Shown in pieces: positions 16,877 to 25,724 of a stretch of DNA of 64,000 bases. Below the pieces are notes generated by a model, which made no database searches, had not been told where the DNA came from, and worked only from the letters and a program-made list of their open reading frames with translations. The DNA is taken from NCBI RefSeq assembly GCF_000429685.1, contig NZ_AUCI01000002.1, positions 248,001 to 312,000 of the forward strand, in the 5' to 3' direction. Both the position numbers and the translations under genes were made by a program. The stretch is from Salibacterium aidingense DSM 18341. GTDB lineage: Bacteria; Bacillota; Bacilli; Bacillales; Marinococcaceae. How positions within the stretch are numbered: the first letter of the stretch is position 1; every line of letters starts with the position of its first letter.

Positions 16877-19800
16877 ATGAATGGCTTAGGGAACATCAGA
16901 AAGGTTATGGTAGCTAACCGTGGGGAGATCGCGATACGGATTTTCCGCGCGTGCACCGAACTACATATCCGTACGGTGGCCATATATTCGAAAGAGGACA
17001 CGGGCGCTTTTCACCGCTATAAAGCAGATGAAGCTTATTTGGTTGGAGAAGGCAGAAAACCGATTGATGCGTATTTGGATATTGAAAGCATTATTGAAAC
17101 AGCAAAAGCCAATGATGTAGACGCGATTCATCCGGGTTACGGATTTTTATCTGAAAATCTTGAATTCGCTGAACGGTGTGAGCAGGAAGGGATCATTTTT
17201 ATTGGCCCCGGCACGGAACACCTTCATATGTTTGGAGATAAGGTGAGAGCAAGGGAAACAGCGATTAACGCCGGAATTCCTGTTATACCTGGAAGCGACG
17301 GGCCGGTTTCCGGACTGGACGAAATTAAACAGTTTGCGGACAAACATGGATATCCGTTTATCATCAAAGCTTCGCTTGGCGGCGGCGGACGAGGTATGAG
17401 AATTGTCCGTAGTGCGGAGGCGCTGGAGGAAGCGTATGACCGTGCAAAATCCGAAGCAAAATCTGCCTTTGGAAGTGACATTGTCTATGTAGAGAAGTTT
17501 ATTGAAAATCCAAAGCATATCGAAGTGCAGATACTCGGGGATCATGATGGAAACGTTGTCCATCTTTATGAAAGGGACTGCTCGGTGCAGCGCCGTCATC
17601 AAAAAGTCGTTGAAGTAGCACCCAGTGTATCACTCAGTGAAGAGCTGCGTGAAAACATCTGTGAAGCAGCTGTAAATCTGGCCAAAAATATTAACTACTT
17701 CAACGCAGGGACGGTTGAATTTCTTGTTAACGCTAAAGAAGAGTTTTTCTTCATCGAGGTAAATCCTCGGGTTCAGGTGGAACATACGATTACCGAAATG
17801 ATTACCGGCGTTGATATTGTACAGTCCCAGTTATACATTGCTGCCGGCAAGTCTTTACATGGAGAAGAATTGAACATCCCGCAGCAGAAGGATATTAGAA
17901 CGATCGGTTATGCGATCCAGTCCCGTGTTACCACGGAAGATCCAGCTAATAATTTTCTCCCGGATACGGGAAGGATTAACGCATATCGTTCAAGCGGCGG
18001 CTTTGGCGTGCGGCTTGATGCTGGAAACGGTTTTCAGGGAGCTGTTATCACCCCGCATTATGACTCGCTGCTCGTAAAAGTATCTACCTGGTCTCTGAAC
18101 TTTGAGGGAGCGGCAGCGAAGATGCTCCGAAACCTGAGAGAGTTCCGGATACGGGGTATCAAAACCAATATTGCTTTTCTGGAGAATGTCGTACAGCATG
18201 ACGATTTTCTTTCTGGAAAGTATGATACTTCCTTTATTGATTCCACGCCGGAATTGTTTGTTTTTCCAAAACGGAAAGACCGCGGGACAAAGATGCTCAC
18301 CTTTATCGGTGAAACCATTGTAAATGGGTATCCCGGCCTGGAACATGAGAAAAAACCGGTATTTGAGCAGCCCGAACTGCCGGCCATTAAGAAGAGTGAA
18401 CCGGTCCCGGAGGGTGCTAAACAGATTCTGGACAAAAAAGGTCCGGAAGGCCTGGCAGAGTGGGTGAAAAGTAAAAAGGAAGTCCTGTTAACAGATACAA
18501 CATTCCGGGATGCCCACCAGTCGCTGCTTGCTACTCGTTTCCGTACCCATGATTTAAAGAAAGCGGCAGAACCTACAGCACGGCTGCTTCCGAACCTATT
18601 TTCCGAAGAAATGTGGGGCGGGGCGACCTTCGATGTAGCGATGAGATTTTTGCACGAAGATCCCTGGGAAAGGCTTCTGCTCCTGCGTGAAAGAATGCCG
18701 AATGTATTAATGCAGATGCTGCTGCGTTCTTCAAATGCTGTCGGCTATAAAAACTATCCGGACAATGTGATCAAGGAATTTGTGGAAAAATCAGCGGATG
18801 CCGGAATTGATGTCTTCCGAATTTTTGATTCCCTGAACTGGGTGGAAGGCATGCGCCTTACTATTAATGAAGTAAGGGAACAGAACAAAATCGCGGAAGC
18901 AGCCATGTGCTACACAGGAGACATTCTTGATCCAAAACGGGACAAGTATGATTTGAAGTATTATAAAGGTCTGGCGAAAGAACTCGAACAGGCAGGGGCT
19001 CACATTCTGGGGATTAAGGATATGGCCGGCCTGTTGAAGCCGGAAGCAGCCTATCAGTTGATTTCTGAACTGAAAGAAACCATCGATATTCCGGTGCATC
19101 TGCACACTCATGATACGAGCGGAAACGGAGTTTTTTCTTATGCGCGTGCTATTGAAGCGGGTGTAGATATCGTTGATGTTGCGGTAAGTTCAATGGCCGG
19201 ACTGACCTCCCAGCCTAGTGCCAACAGTCTGTATTACGCACTCAAAGGGAGCTCCAGACAGCCGAACATTGATATTAAAGCACTGGAAGAACTTAGCCAG
19301 TACTGGGATTACACAAGAAAATACTATCAAGGCTTTGAAAGCGGAATGAATGCTCCGCATACAGAAGTGTATGAACACGAAATGCCGGGCGGACAATACA
19401 GTAACCTGCAGCAGCAGGCAAAAGCGGTAGGATTAAAAGGCCGCTGGAATGAAGTGAAGAAAATGTACCGGCGTGTCAACGATATGTTCGGTGATATTGT
19501 GAAAGTAACCCCTTCTTCTAAAGTGGTTGGGGATATGGCCCTTTATATGGTTCAGAATGACCTGACCGAAGATGATATTTATGAGAAAGGAGAAAACCTT
19601 GATTTTCCGGATTCGGTGGTGGAATTGTTTCAGGGCCACCTTGGTCAGCCGTATCAAGGTTTTCCAAAGGAACTTCAGCGTATCATCTTGAAAGGTCGAG
19701 AGCCGATCACAAACCGGCCCGGGGAAAATCTGGAACCGATCAACTTCCAGGAAATCAAGGAAGATTTGTATCATAAACTGGACCGCCAGATTACGAGTCA

Positions 19801-20326
19801 TGACATGATTTCTTATGCCTTATATCCAAAAGTATTCATGGATTTTGAGAAGTTCCGTCAGCAGTTCGGGGATGTATCCGTACTAGATACTCCTACATTT
19901 TTCTACGGACTTCGTCTTGGTGAAGAAATAGAGGTCGAAATTGAGCAGGGAAAAACACTGATTGTAAAGCTCATTTCTATTTCGAAACCGCATGATGACG
20001 GCAACCGTATTGTTTATTTCGAACTGAACGGCCAGCCCCGCGAGGTCATTATTAAAGACCAGAACGCTAAAACAACAGGAACCGAACGTCCGAAAGTTGA
20101 TAAAATGGATCCAAACCAAATCGGAGCTTCCATGCCTGGCACCGTCGTGAAAAAACTTGTCCAAAAGGGAGAAAAAGTGAAAAAAGGCGATCATCTTATG
20201 ATTACAGAAGCCATGAAAATGGAAACAACGGTACAGGCTCCTTTTGATGCAGAAGTGAAAAACGTACATGTGACCGACGGCGACACCATTGAATCCGGAG
20301 ACTTATTAATCGAACTTGAGAAGTAA
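16877..20326 (+). CDS. pycA: Pyruvate carboxylase
   Basis: Biotin enzyme making oxaloacetate from pyruvate, bicarbonate and ATP; 1149 aa, normal length. Domains: biotin carboxylase 1-450 (VMVANRGEIAIRIFRA, HPGYGFLSEN, KASLGGGGRGMRIV, FIEVNPRVQVEHT), carboxyltransferase about 530-810 (DTTFRDAHQSLLATR, DSLNWVEGM, HTHDTSGNG), central PYC-specific region, and biotinyl domain with EAMKMET, biotin-acceptor Lys1114. Start ATG 16877 has AAGGAGG six bases upstream; a longer frame from 16832 is not supported. In B. subtilis apo-DarB binds this enzyme; a DarB-like gene lies at 34.6 kb. Confidence 0.98.
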   Translation: MNGLGNIRKVMVANRGEIAIRIFRACTELHIRTVAIYSKEDTGAFHRYKADEAYLVGEGRKPIDAYLDIESIIETAKANDVDAIHPGYGFLSENLEFAERCEQEGIIFIGPGTEHLHMFGDKVRARETAINAGIPVIPGSDGPVSGLDEIKQFADKHGYPFIIKASLGGGGRGMRIVRSAEALEEAYDRAKSEAKSAFGSDIVYVEKFIENPKHIEVQILGDHDGNVVHLYERDCSVQRRHQKVVEVAPSVSLSEELRENICEAAVNLAKNINYFNAGTVEFLVNAKEEFFFIEVNPRVQVEHTITEMITGVDIVQSQLYIAAGKSLHGEELNIPQQKDIRTIGYAIQSRVTTEDPANNFLPDTGRINAYRSSGGFGVRLDAGNGFQGAVITPHYDSLLVKVSTWSLNFEGAAAKMLRNLREFRIRGIKTNIAFLENVVQHDDFLSGKYDTSFIDSTPELFVFPKRKDRGTKMLTFIGETIVNGYPGLEHEKKPVFEQPELPAIKKSEPVPEGAKQILDKKGPEGLAEWVKSKKEVLLTDTTFRDAHQSLLATRFRTHDLKKAAEPTARLLPNLFSEEMWGGATFDVAMRFLHEDPWERLLLLRERMPNVLMQMLLRSSNAVGYKNYPDNVIKEFVEKSADAGIDVFRIFDSLNWVEGMRLTINEVREQNKIAEAAMCYTGDILDPKRDKYDLKYYKGLAKELEQAGAHILGIKDMAGLLKPEAAYQLISELKETIDIPVHLHTHDTSGNGVFSYARAIEAGVDIVDVAVSSMAGLTSQPSANSLYYALKGSSRQPNIDIKALEELSQYWDYTRKYYQGFESGMNAPHTEVYEHEMPGGQYSNLQQQAKAVGLKGRWNEVKKMYRRVNDMFGDIVKVTPSSKVVGDMALYMVQNDLTEDDIYEKGENLDFPDSVVELFQGHLGQPYQGFPKELQRIILKGREPITNRPGENLEPINFQEIKEDLYHKLDRQITSHDMISYALYPKVFMDFEKFRQQFGDVSVLDTPTFFYGLRLGEEIEVEIEQGKTLIVKLISISKPHDDGNRIVYFELNGQPREVIIKDQNAKTTGTERPKVDKMDPNQIGASMPGTVVKKLVQKGEKVKKGDHLMITEAMKMETTVQAPFDAEVKNVHVTDGDTIESGDLLIELEK

Positions 20327-20363
20327 ATTTATTGTGGTTATAGGAGGAAAAAAAGCAAAAAGT

Positions 20364-20707
20364 ATTGGGAAAGACAGCGTGTCGTGATTCCTGTTATAGA
20401 CTTCAGCGAAGTCAAAATACGCAGACTCCAGCTCAGAACAGCATGTGTTTTGAGACGGCAGGCAGCGGTTTTCTGCTGAGGGCCCGCGGGAGTCGGGTCA
20501 GGTCAGCGACCGCCATGCGGGACGTTCTCCGGTAAAGAAGACACTGGGACAACGACCACAGGAAGTTGGAGGAGAGGCCGCCCTTGTGCCCTGAGGGTGG
20601 AAGTGGAGTAGGTGGACGCAGAAACAGGAATACACAAAAATTCCCGAACGATTTATATAAACCGTTCGGGAATTTTTAATCTTTTAATGGTTTGTCCAAG
20701 CCCCTCT
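20364..20707 (+). repeat. CGAACGAT hairpin element, copy E (long), terminator of pycA
   Basis: Long copy after pycA. Terminal stem AAAAATTCCCGAACG (20636-20650) pairs with CGTTCGGGAATTTTT (20663-20677), 12-nt loop, ending TTTGTCCAAGC. Body block 20530-20602 (GGTAAAGAAGACACTGGGAC through GGAAGTTGGAGGAGAGG and CGCCCTTGTGCCCTGAGGG) is shared with copies G, H and I. The GC-rich part before it contains a CCGCGGGAGTCGGGTCAG segment like CCGCAGGAGGCGGGTCAG in copy G. No gene is seen in the 610 bases between pycA and the next start. Confidence 0.8.
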
Positions 20708-20936
20708 TTTTCTCTGAGGACAGAGCAGTATTTAAACAGGTGCCCCGGCCGATGGAATAAAAAAGCATTCTTCCGGGTACAAGGAAAATACATTTCTAAG
20801 AAGGAAATTCAAAAAAAGTATCGAAATATGTCATGGTGATTCAAATGATGGTATCTCCTGAAGATTGTCCACTATGAGCCCCGCTTTATATGAACATCCT
20901 CGAAAGTTTGAAATGTTTAAAGGAGACGAAGTGTTG

Positions 20937-22106
20937 ATGGAAATTAGAAAAATGAATCCTTCCCAGATGCGGCAGAGCCTTGAATTGGATCAGTTTGCTT
21001 TTCAATTCGAGTTTTCCAAGGAAGAAAAGAAGAATCACGAACGCATAATGAAACCGGAAAACACGTGGATTGCTGATGAAGCCGGACAAATGTTATCAAA
21101 AGTGACGATTTTACCGATGGAAGTCTTTGTCGGAGGGATAAGCATGCCGATGGGCGGAATTTCAGGAGTTGCAACCTGGCCCGAGTCCCGGCGGGGCGGA
21201 TTAGTGCGTAAATTATTAAATGCCGCACTAAACGATATGAAACAGAGAGGGTATGTTTTATCCTTTCTCTATCCCTTTTCTGTAGGTTTTTATCGCAAAT
21301 TTGGATGGGAGCTGTTTTCAGATGCAATCACCTGGCGGATAAAGAAAGAACAACTCCCAAGAACAGGGGAAATAAAAAACGGTTCGATCCGGCGTATCCC
21401 GCCTGCAGAATGGCCAACGCTGCAGGAAATATATCAACCGTTTGCTTATTCCTACAGTGGAATGGTTAACCGGGATGAATCATGGTGGCGCTATACTGTA
21501 TTAAAAAAGAAAAAAGGACAAATAGCAGTATATTCAAATGAAAATGGTGAAGATACAGGCTATTTGATTTATCAGGTAAAGGATCAACTGATGAAAGTAC
21601 ATGAATTCGTAGCATTGGACGAGTCTGCCAGAGCCGGAATGTGGAGCTTTATTGCAAATCATGATTCTATGATCGAAAAAGCTGAAGTGAAGCCTGCAGC
21701 CAATGACCCAAGTCGTTATATGATGGATGATCCCACCATAGAAGAAAAGCGGGAGAGCTATTTTATGGCCAGAATTGTAGACATGAAACGTTTTTTAGAG
21801 CTATACCCGTTCGAACTGGATAAGGCAGAGGAACTTGTCCTTGAAATAAATGATAAAGGAGCTCCGTGGAATAACGGTGTATTCACGATTCGCAGGGAGG
21901 AATCGTTCAACGAAGTGGAACATTGGAAGGAAGGCTCAGGAGATAAAATAACGATGGATATCAACACCGCGGCGGCTGTATTCCTGGGTTACTTACCGGT
22001 GAATGCCGCTGCAGGTACAGGAAAAATGCTGGCATCTGAAAACACAAAACAAAAGTTGGCTGATGCTCTAGCGGCAGAAAGTCCATTTATATACGACTTT
22101 TTCTAA
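20937..22106 (+). CDS. Eis-like GNAT acetyltransferase with SCP2-type C-terminal domain
   Basis: 389-residue protein with the Eis architecture: GNAT domain (about 1-150, with the acetyl-CoA loop VATWPESRRGGLVRKLLNAAL and YPFSVGFYRKFGWELF), a second GNAT-like domain, and a C-terminal sterol-carrier-like domain ending in a free carboxylate (ESPFIYDFF). Eis enzymes acetylate amino groups on aminoglycosides or peptides; substrate here unknown. Start: AAAGGAG at 20919-20925 points to ATG 20937 (TTG 20934 or GTG 20931 also possible); an earlier frame from 20865 lacks a site. Single gene, convergent with ctaA. Confidence 0.85.
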   Translation: MEIRKMNPSQMRQSLELDQFAFQFEFSKEEKKNHERIMKPENTWIADEAGQMLSKVTILPMEVFVGGISMPMGGISGVATWPESRRGGLVRKLLNAALNDMKQRGYVLSFLYPFSVGFYRKFGWELFSDAITWRIKKEQLPRTGEIKNGSIRRIPPAEWPTLQEIYQPFAYSYSGMVNRDESWWRYTVLKKKKGQIAVYSNENGEDTGYLIYQVKDQLMKVHEFVALDESARAGMWSFIANHDSMIEKAEVKPAANDPSRYMMDDPTIEEKRESYFMARIVDMKRFLELYPFELDKAEELVLEINDKGAPWNNGVFTIRREESFNEVEHWKEGSGDKITMDINTAAAVFLGYLPVNAAAGTGKMLASENTKQKLADALAAESPFIYDFF

Positions 22107-22109
22107 TAG

Positions 22110-22138
22110 AAAAGTGGAGCGGACCCGCTCCACTTTTT
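22110..22138. terminator. Bidirectional terminator between acetyltransferase and ctaA
   Basis: Perfect 13-bp stem AAAAGTGGAGCGG (22110-22122) with CCGCTCCACTTTT (22125-22137), 2-nt loop. A and T tracts on the two sides allow termination in both directions. The right end touches the ctaA stop codon. Confidence 0.9.
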
Positions 22139-23045
22139 AAAGGGAATTTTTACGGGTGATCACCATTCCCATGTACCCGAGTATTGTAAATAATATGGTG
22201 ATGGTTAATGAATGAAACAGGGCTGGAGGAAGATAGGTATCCGCATATAAAATGGATACGCCGGCAGTGGCCTGAATCAGTACTAAAATAAATACAGCCA
22301 TGCTTCCCCAAAGCAGACTTTTGTGGCTGCGGAAATCACGAATCGTCCACAGCAGCAAGACAAGGAGAAGTACTGCCAGAGCCACCGCTGCAAAACGGTG
22401 AATCATGTGGATACTAAGCTGATACCCAAGCCCCCCGCTCAAATCAGGTATAAGGCGGCCGTTACAAAGCGGAAAGCCACCGCACACATACGTAGCTTCA
22501 CTGTGTTTGACATAGGCCCCTGTATAAATGACGATGTAACAATATACCAGAACAAAAAAAAGATAGTTTCTGTAAGGCTTTGAAACTTGAACCGCGGGCA
22601 CCGATGATGCGTTTTGTTCAAAGGAAAGCACCGTCAACAGGGCTACAGAGGCAAAAGATATGGTCGAGATTCCAAAGTGAAGGGCAAGAACCAGATCCGA
22701 GTTCCCCCAAATAACAGCGCCAGCCCCCATTAATCCTTGGAAGATAATAAATAATACGGCCATTAGAGCCATAAATTTTGTTTCGCGAAGATGGGACAGT
22801 GTGTTCCATGACCACACCGCTAGTATAATAACAAACAGCCCCATCAGTCCGGACCAGGCGCGGTGGGTATATTCAATGAGGGTTTCTACAGCGGGGGACC
22901 GGGGAAAAAATTCACCAAAACAAAGCGGCCAGGTCGCCCCGCAGCCTTCGGCAGACCCGGTTTTTGTTACCAGGGCTCCCTGCAGTAATACAATCAGCAT
23001 CCCTAACGAAGTAATAATGCCAAATATTTTTAAACCTTTATTCAA
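22137..23045 (-). CDS. ctaA: Haem A synthase CtaA
   Basis: Oxidises the C8 methyl of haem O to the formyl of haem A for aa3/caa3 oxidases; 302 aa, integral membrane, about eight helices in two related halves. Visible: the Cys35-Cys42 pair (EGCGATWPLC), the EYTHRAW motif with Glu58 and His61, HFGIST with a haem-ligand His, HMIHRFAA and FHSLTI in the second half. ATG 23045 preceded by GGGAGGTGAAAGG. Divergent from ctaB, the usual Bacillus arrangement. Confidence 0.95.
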   Translation of the reverse strand: MNKGLKIFGIITSLGMLIVLLQGALVTKTGSAEGCGATWPLCFGEFFPRSPAVETLIEYTHRAWSGLMGLFVIILAVWSWNTLSHLRETKFMALMAVLFIIFQGLMGAGAVIWGNSDLVLALHFGISTISFASVALLTVLSFEQNASSVPAVQVSKPYRNYLFFVLVYCYIVIYTGAYVKHSEATYVCGGFPLCNGRLIPDLSGGLGYQLSIHMIHRFAAVALAVLLLVLLLWTIRDFRSHKSLLWGSMAVFILVLIQATAGVSILYADTYLPPALFHSLTITILFTILGYMGMVITRKNSL

Positions 23046-23168
23046 ATCCTTTCACCTCCCGTCGCTGGACGGCTGGAATTTCATCCAATATGGCAACACT
23101 TTCATCGTAATGAAACGAGAGGAAAAAAGTCAATTTATAAAAAATGAACATTTTCATATTTGAGTAAA

Positions 23169-23242
23169 ATGTGAAGATACTGTGAAACTTGTGAAACTAA
23201 TGAAACATGAGGCACTTTAAGCTATAATAGCTGTGGTATAAT
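23169..23242 (+). promoter_or_regulatory. ctaB promoter region with ResD-like TGTGAA repeats
   Basis: Three TGTGAA motifs in direct orientation (23170-23175, 23181-23186, 23190-23195) followed by ATGAAAC, then two TATAAT hexamers (23223-23228 and 23237-23242) with no good -35. In B. subtilis ctaA and ctaB are activated by the redox response regulator ResD at TTTGTGAA-like sites, as I recall. Repeats 9-11 bp apart upstream of a -35-less promoter fit that mode. Confidence 0.55.
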
Positions 23243-23402
23243 ATTTGGGAGAAAAAAGCAGAACTACTGATTCTCTCGTGAAGCGGTTATATGGTACAAT
23301 CTGATTATTAGTGATGATTGGACATACTATTTGTCGAAAAAGCGGATGCTTTATCGACGCAGCTGCTATTCCAAACCGCCAGTGTTAAAGGGGGTGAATG
23401 GT

Positions 23403-24338
23403 TTGGATAAATCTTATACAGTCGTTCATTCTGCTGAAATGGCAGGGAGCCGGATGGAAGAAGAAATGGAAACAAAGGGGAAATCATGGAAAGATTACGT
23501 CATCCTGGCTAAAATGGGTATTGTAAATTCCAATCTAATAACAGTGTTTGCTGGCGTATTTCTGGCCTCTTTCTATACAGATTTCCCACTGATCCATAAT
23601 CTGCATATATTGTTCTTAACTCTTATAGGTGCCGGGCTGGTGATGGCGGGAGGCTGTACTCTTAACAATTATATAGACAGGGATATCGACCCGGTGATGG
23701 AAAGAACAAAAGACAGACCGACAGTCACTGGAAAATTAAAGCCGTCCAATGTTTTAAGTGCTGGATTATTCGAAGCTGCTTTGGGCATTATGATATTAGG
23801 AGCTGTAGAACCGGCAGCGGCAGTTATTTCCATAGCGGGGCTTATCACCTACGTTTTAATATATACGATGTGGCTTAAACGGGTCTCTACATTAAATACG
23901 GTAGCTGGAAGCATTGCCGGAGCTGTTCCTCCTTTAATAGGGTGGGCGGCAGTAGATCCCGGACTTCACATTTACGCGTGGCTGTTGTTTTCCATTATGT
24001 TTATCTGGCAGCCCCCTCATTTTCTTGCGCTGGCAATGAAACGATGTGAAGAATACAGAGCAGCGGGGGTTCCCATGCTTCCCGTCGTGGCCGGCTTTGC
24101 TATGACAAAAAGACAGATAGTATTATATGTAGCCACTCTGCTTCCTATTTCACTGTTTTTATACGAATTCGGTGTCGTTTACACGGTGGCTGCCACCGTA
24201 TTGGGAGCCGGCTGGCTCATCCTGGGAGCAGCTGGATTTAAGATGAAAGATGACGTGAAGTGGGCCCGTTTCATGTTTGTTTATTCTCTCAATTACATGA
24301 CAATATTGTTTATAGTCATGGTTGTTGTTCATATTTGA
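23403..24338 (+). CDS. ctaB: Protohaem IX farnesyltransferase (haem O synthase)
   Basis: UbiA-family membrane prenyltransferase adding a farnesyl chain to haem B. 311 aa, about nine helices. Motifs: [19 protein letters not shown] (Asp-rich Mg-diphosphate site), [28 protein letters not shown], and [27 protein letters not shown]. Start: TTG 23403 chosen because AAAGGGGGTGA ends just before it; frames opening at 23331 add 24 residues without a site. The gene opens the oxidase cluster but is separated from ctaC by a terminator, so partial uncoupling is likely. Confidence 0.93.
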   Translation: MDKSYTVVHSAEMAGSRMEEEMETKGKSWKDYVILAKMGIVNSNLITVFAGVFLASFYTDFPLIHNLHILFLTLIGAGLVMAGGCTLNNYIDRDIDPVMERTKDRPTVTGKLKPSNVLSAGLFEAALGIMILGAVEPAAAVISIAGLITYVLIYTMWLKRVSTLNTVAGSIAGAVPPLIGWAAVDPGLHIYAWLLFSIMFIWQPPHFLALAMKRCEEYRAAGVPMLPVVAGFAMTKRQIVLYVATLLPISLFLYEFGVVYTVAATVLGAGWLILGAAGFKMKDDVKWARFMFVYSLNYMTILFIVMVVVHI

Positions 24339-24343
24339 TAAAG

Positions 24344-24413
24344 AGCGGGAGAAAGGCCTCCAAAAGCCCCGGTTGTTTAAGACAGCCGAGCGGCCTTTCC
24401 CGCTGTTTTTTTC
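24344..24413 (+). terminator. Terminator between ctaB and ctaC
   Basis: Stem AGCGGGAGAAAGGCC (24344-24358) with GGCCTTTCCCGCT (24392-24404), a long loop and seven T. B. subtilis also separates ctaB from ctaCDEF by such a structure, if memory is right. Confidence 0.85.
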
Positions 24414-24518
24414 CAATAAGATGTAACATAGTGGGGAAAACAGCAGAAGATGAACAATAACTGTAGATTACTAAATAAAATAATTTACTTCATTTGGAAA
24501 GAGAGGTTTGATGATTCT

Positions 24519-25706
24519 ATGAAAGGACGCATAGGATTATGGCGTTTTCTTCCTCTGACTGCCCTGTTCTTTTTGCTTGCAGGATGTGGGGAGGATCGTT
24601 TAACAGCTTTGGATCCATACGGCCCTCAGGCGCAATGGATACTGGACAACATGATTCTGAGCTTGTATGTCATGGCGTTAGTTATCATTGTTGTTTTTAC
24701 CCTATTCTTTATTGCTGTCGTCAAGTTTAGAAGAAGACCCGGAGATGATGAAATACCAAAACAGGTGGAAGGCAGCAAGGTTCTGGAAATAACCTGGACC
24801 GTGATCCCTGTCATTCTGCTTGCAATTCTCGCTGTGCCAACAATCTGGGGTACATATTATATGGCGGAAGAAGCACCTGAAGCTGCCGGTTCAAGCGGCG
24901 GTGAACAGGAAAATGCTGAAGGAGAAGAAGGGGAAGACAGCGGAGAAGAACCGGAGAATGCCGAAGAAGCCGAAGAAGAAGGAGCTCTGGTTATCGATGT
25001 AACCGGTCACCAGTTTTGGTGGCAGTTTGATTATCCGGACGGCTTTTCTGCAGGGAATGAAGTATATATCCCAACCAATCAAAAAGTATGGTTTGATTTA
25101 TCAGCCAGTGATGTAATCCACTCCTTCTGGGTTCCGGCCCTCGGTGGAAAAATCGATACCATTCCAGGGGTGGATAACAGCATGTGGCTGGAAGCGAATG
25201 AACCTGGAGTTTATAAAGGGAAGTGCGCGGAATTATGCGGACCCTCCCATGCATTGATGGATTTTAAAGTCATTGCCATGGAGCCAGAAGAATATGAAGC
25301 CTGGGAAGAATCGATGACAGGGCAAGAAGCTTCAGGCGAAGGGGAATCCTCGGAAGAAGAAGCTGCGGAAGAAGAGCAGTCTTCCGGGAATGAAGGCTCT
25401 GAAGAAGGGGATACCGCTGCCTCAGAAGGCCGTCAGGTATTTGAAGACCAGGGCTGTATTGGCTGTCACGCCGTCGAAGGACAGGGAACCGGACAGGGCC
25501 CCACATTATCGAACTTCGCGGATCGCGAGAAAATAGCTAATGTGCTTGATGTAAATAATGAAAACCTGGAGGGCTGGATTCGAAACCCTGATGACTTTAA
25601 ACAGGGAAATAACATGCCGGCGTCTCCCGATATGAGCGACGAAGATATGGATGCAATTATTGAATTTCTCAACTCCTTAAGTGCAGAAGAGGATATGAAT
25701 CAATAA
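24519..25706 (+). CDS. ctaC: caa3 cytochrome c oxidase subunit II with fused cytochrome c
   Basis: Electron-entry subunit of the caa3 oxidase, 395 aa. Signal peptide with lipobox LLAGC (Cys23 lipidated), two helices (about 48-72 and 90-112), CuA domain with HSFWVPALGG and CAELCGPSHALM (Cys236, Cys240, His244, Met247), then cytochrome c with CIGCH (313-317) and axial Met in NNMPASP. Two strongly acidic inserts stand out: about residues 115-157, between helix 2 and the CuA domain, and about 265-300, between CuA and cytochrome c. Such surfaces fit a haloalkaline lifestyle. Start ATG 24519 has GAGAGG 12 nt upstream. Confidence 0.95.
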   Translation: MKGRIGLWRFLPLTALFFLLAGCGEDRLTALDPYGPQAQWILDNMILSLYVMALVIIVVFTLFFIAVVKFRRRPGDDEIPKQVEGSKVLEITWTVIPVILLAILAVPTIWGTYYMAEEAPEAAGSSGGEQENAEGEEGEDSGEEPENAEEAEEEGALVIDVTGHQFWWQFDYPDGFSAGNEVYIPTNQKVWFDLSASDVIHSFWVPALGGKIDTIPGVDNSMWLEANEPGVYKGKCAELCGPSHALMDFKVIAMEPEEYEAWEESMTGQEASGEGESSEEEAAEEEQSSGNEGSEEGDTAASEGRQVFEDQGCIGCHAVEGQGTGQGPTLSNFADREKIANVLDVNNENLEGWIRNPDDFKQGNNMPASPDMSDEDMDAIIEFLNSLSAEEDMNQ

Positions 25707-25724
25707 TAAAAGGAGGTCAATGAC

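Noticed and set aside
17147-20269. Long antisense frames across pycA
   Set aside because: They are shadows of a highly conserved coding gene and have no ribosome sites or recognisable products.
20612-20839. 75-residue frame downstream of pycA
   Set aside because: It runs through the terminal hairpin of repeat copy E and has no ribosome site.
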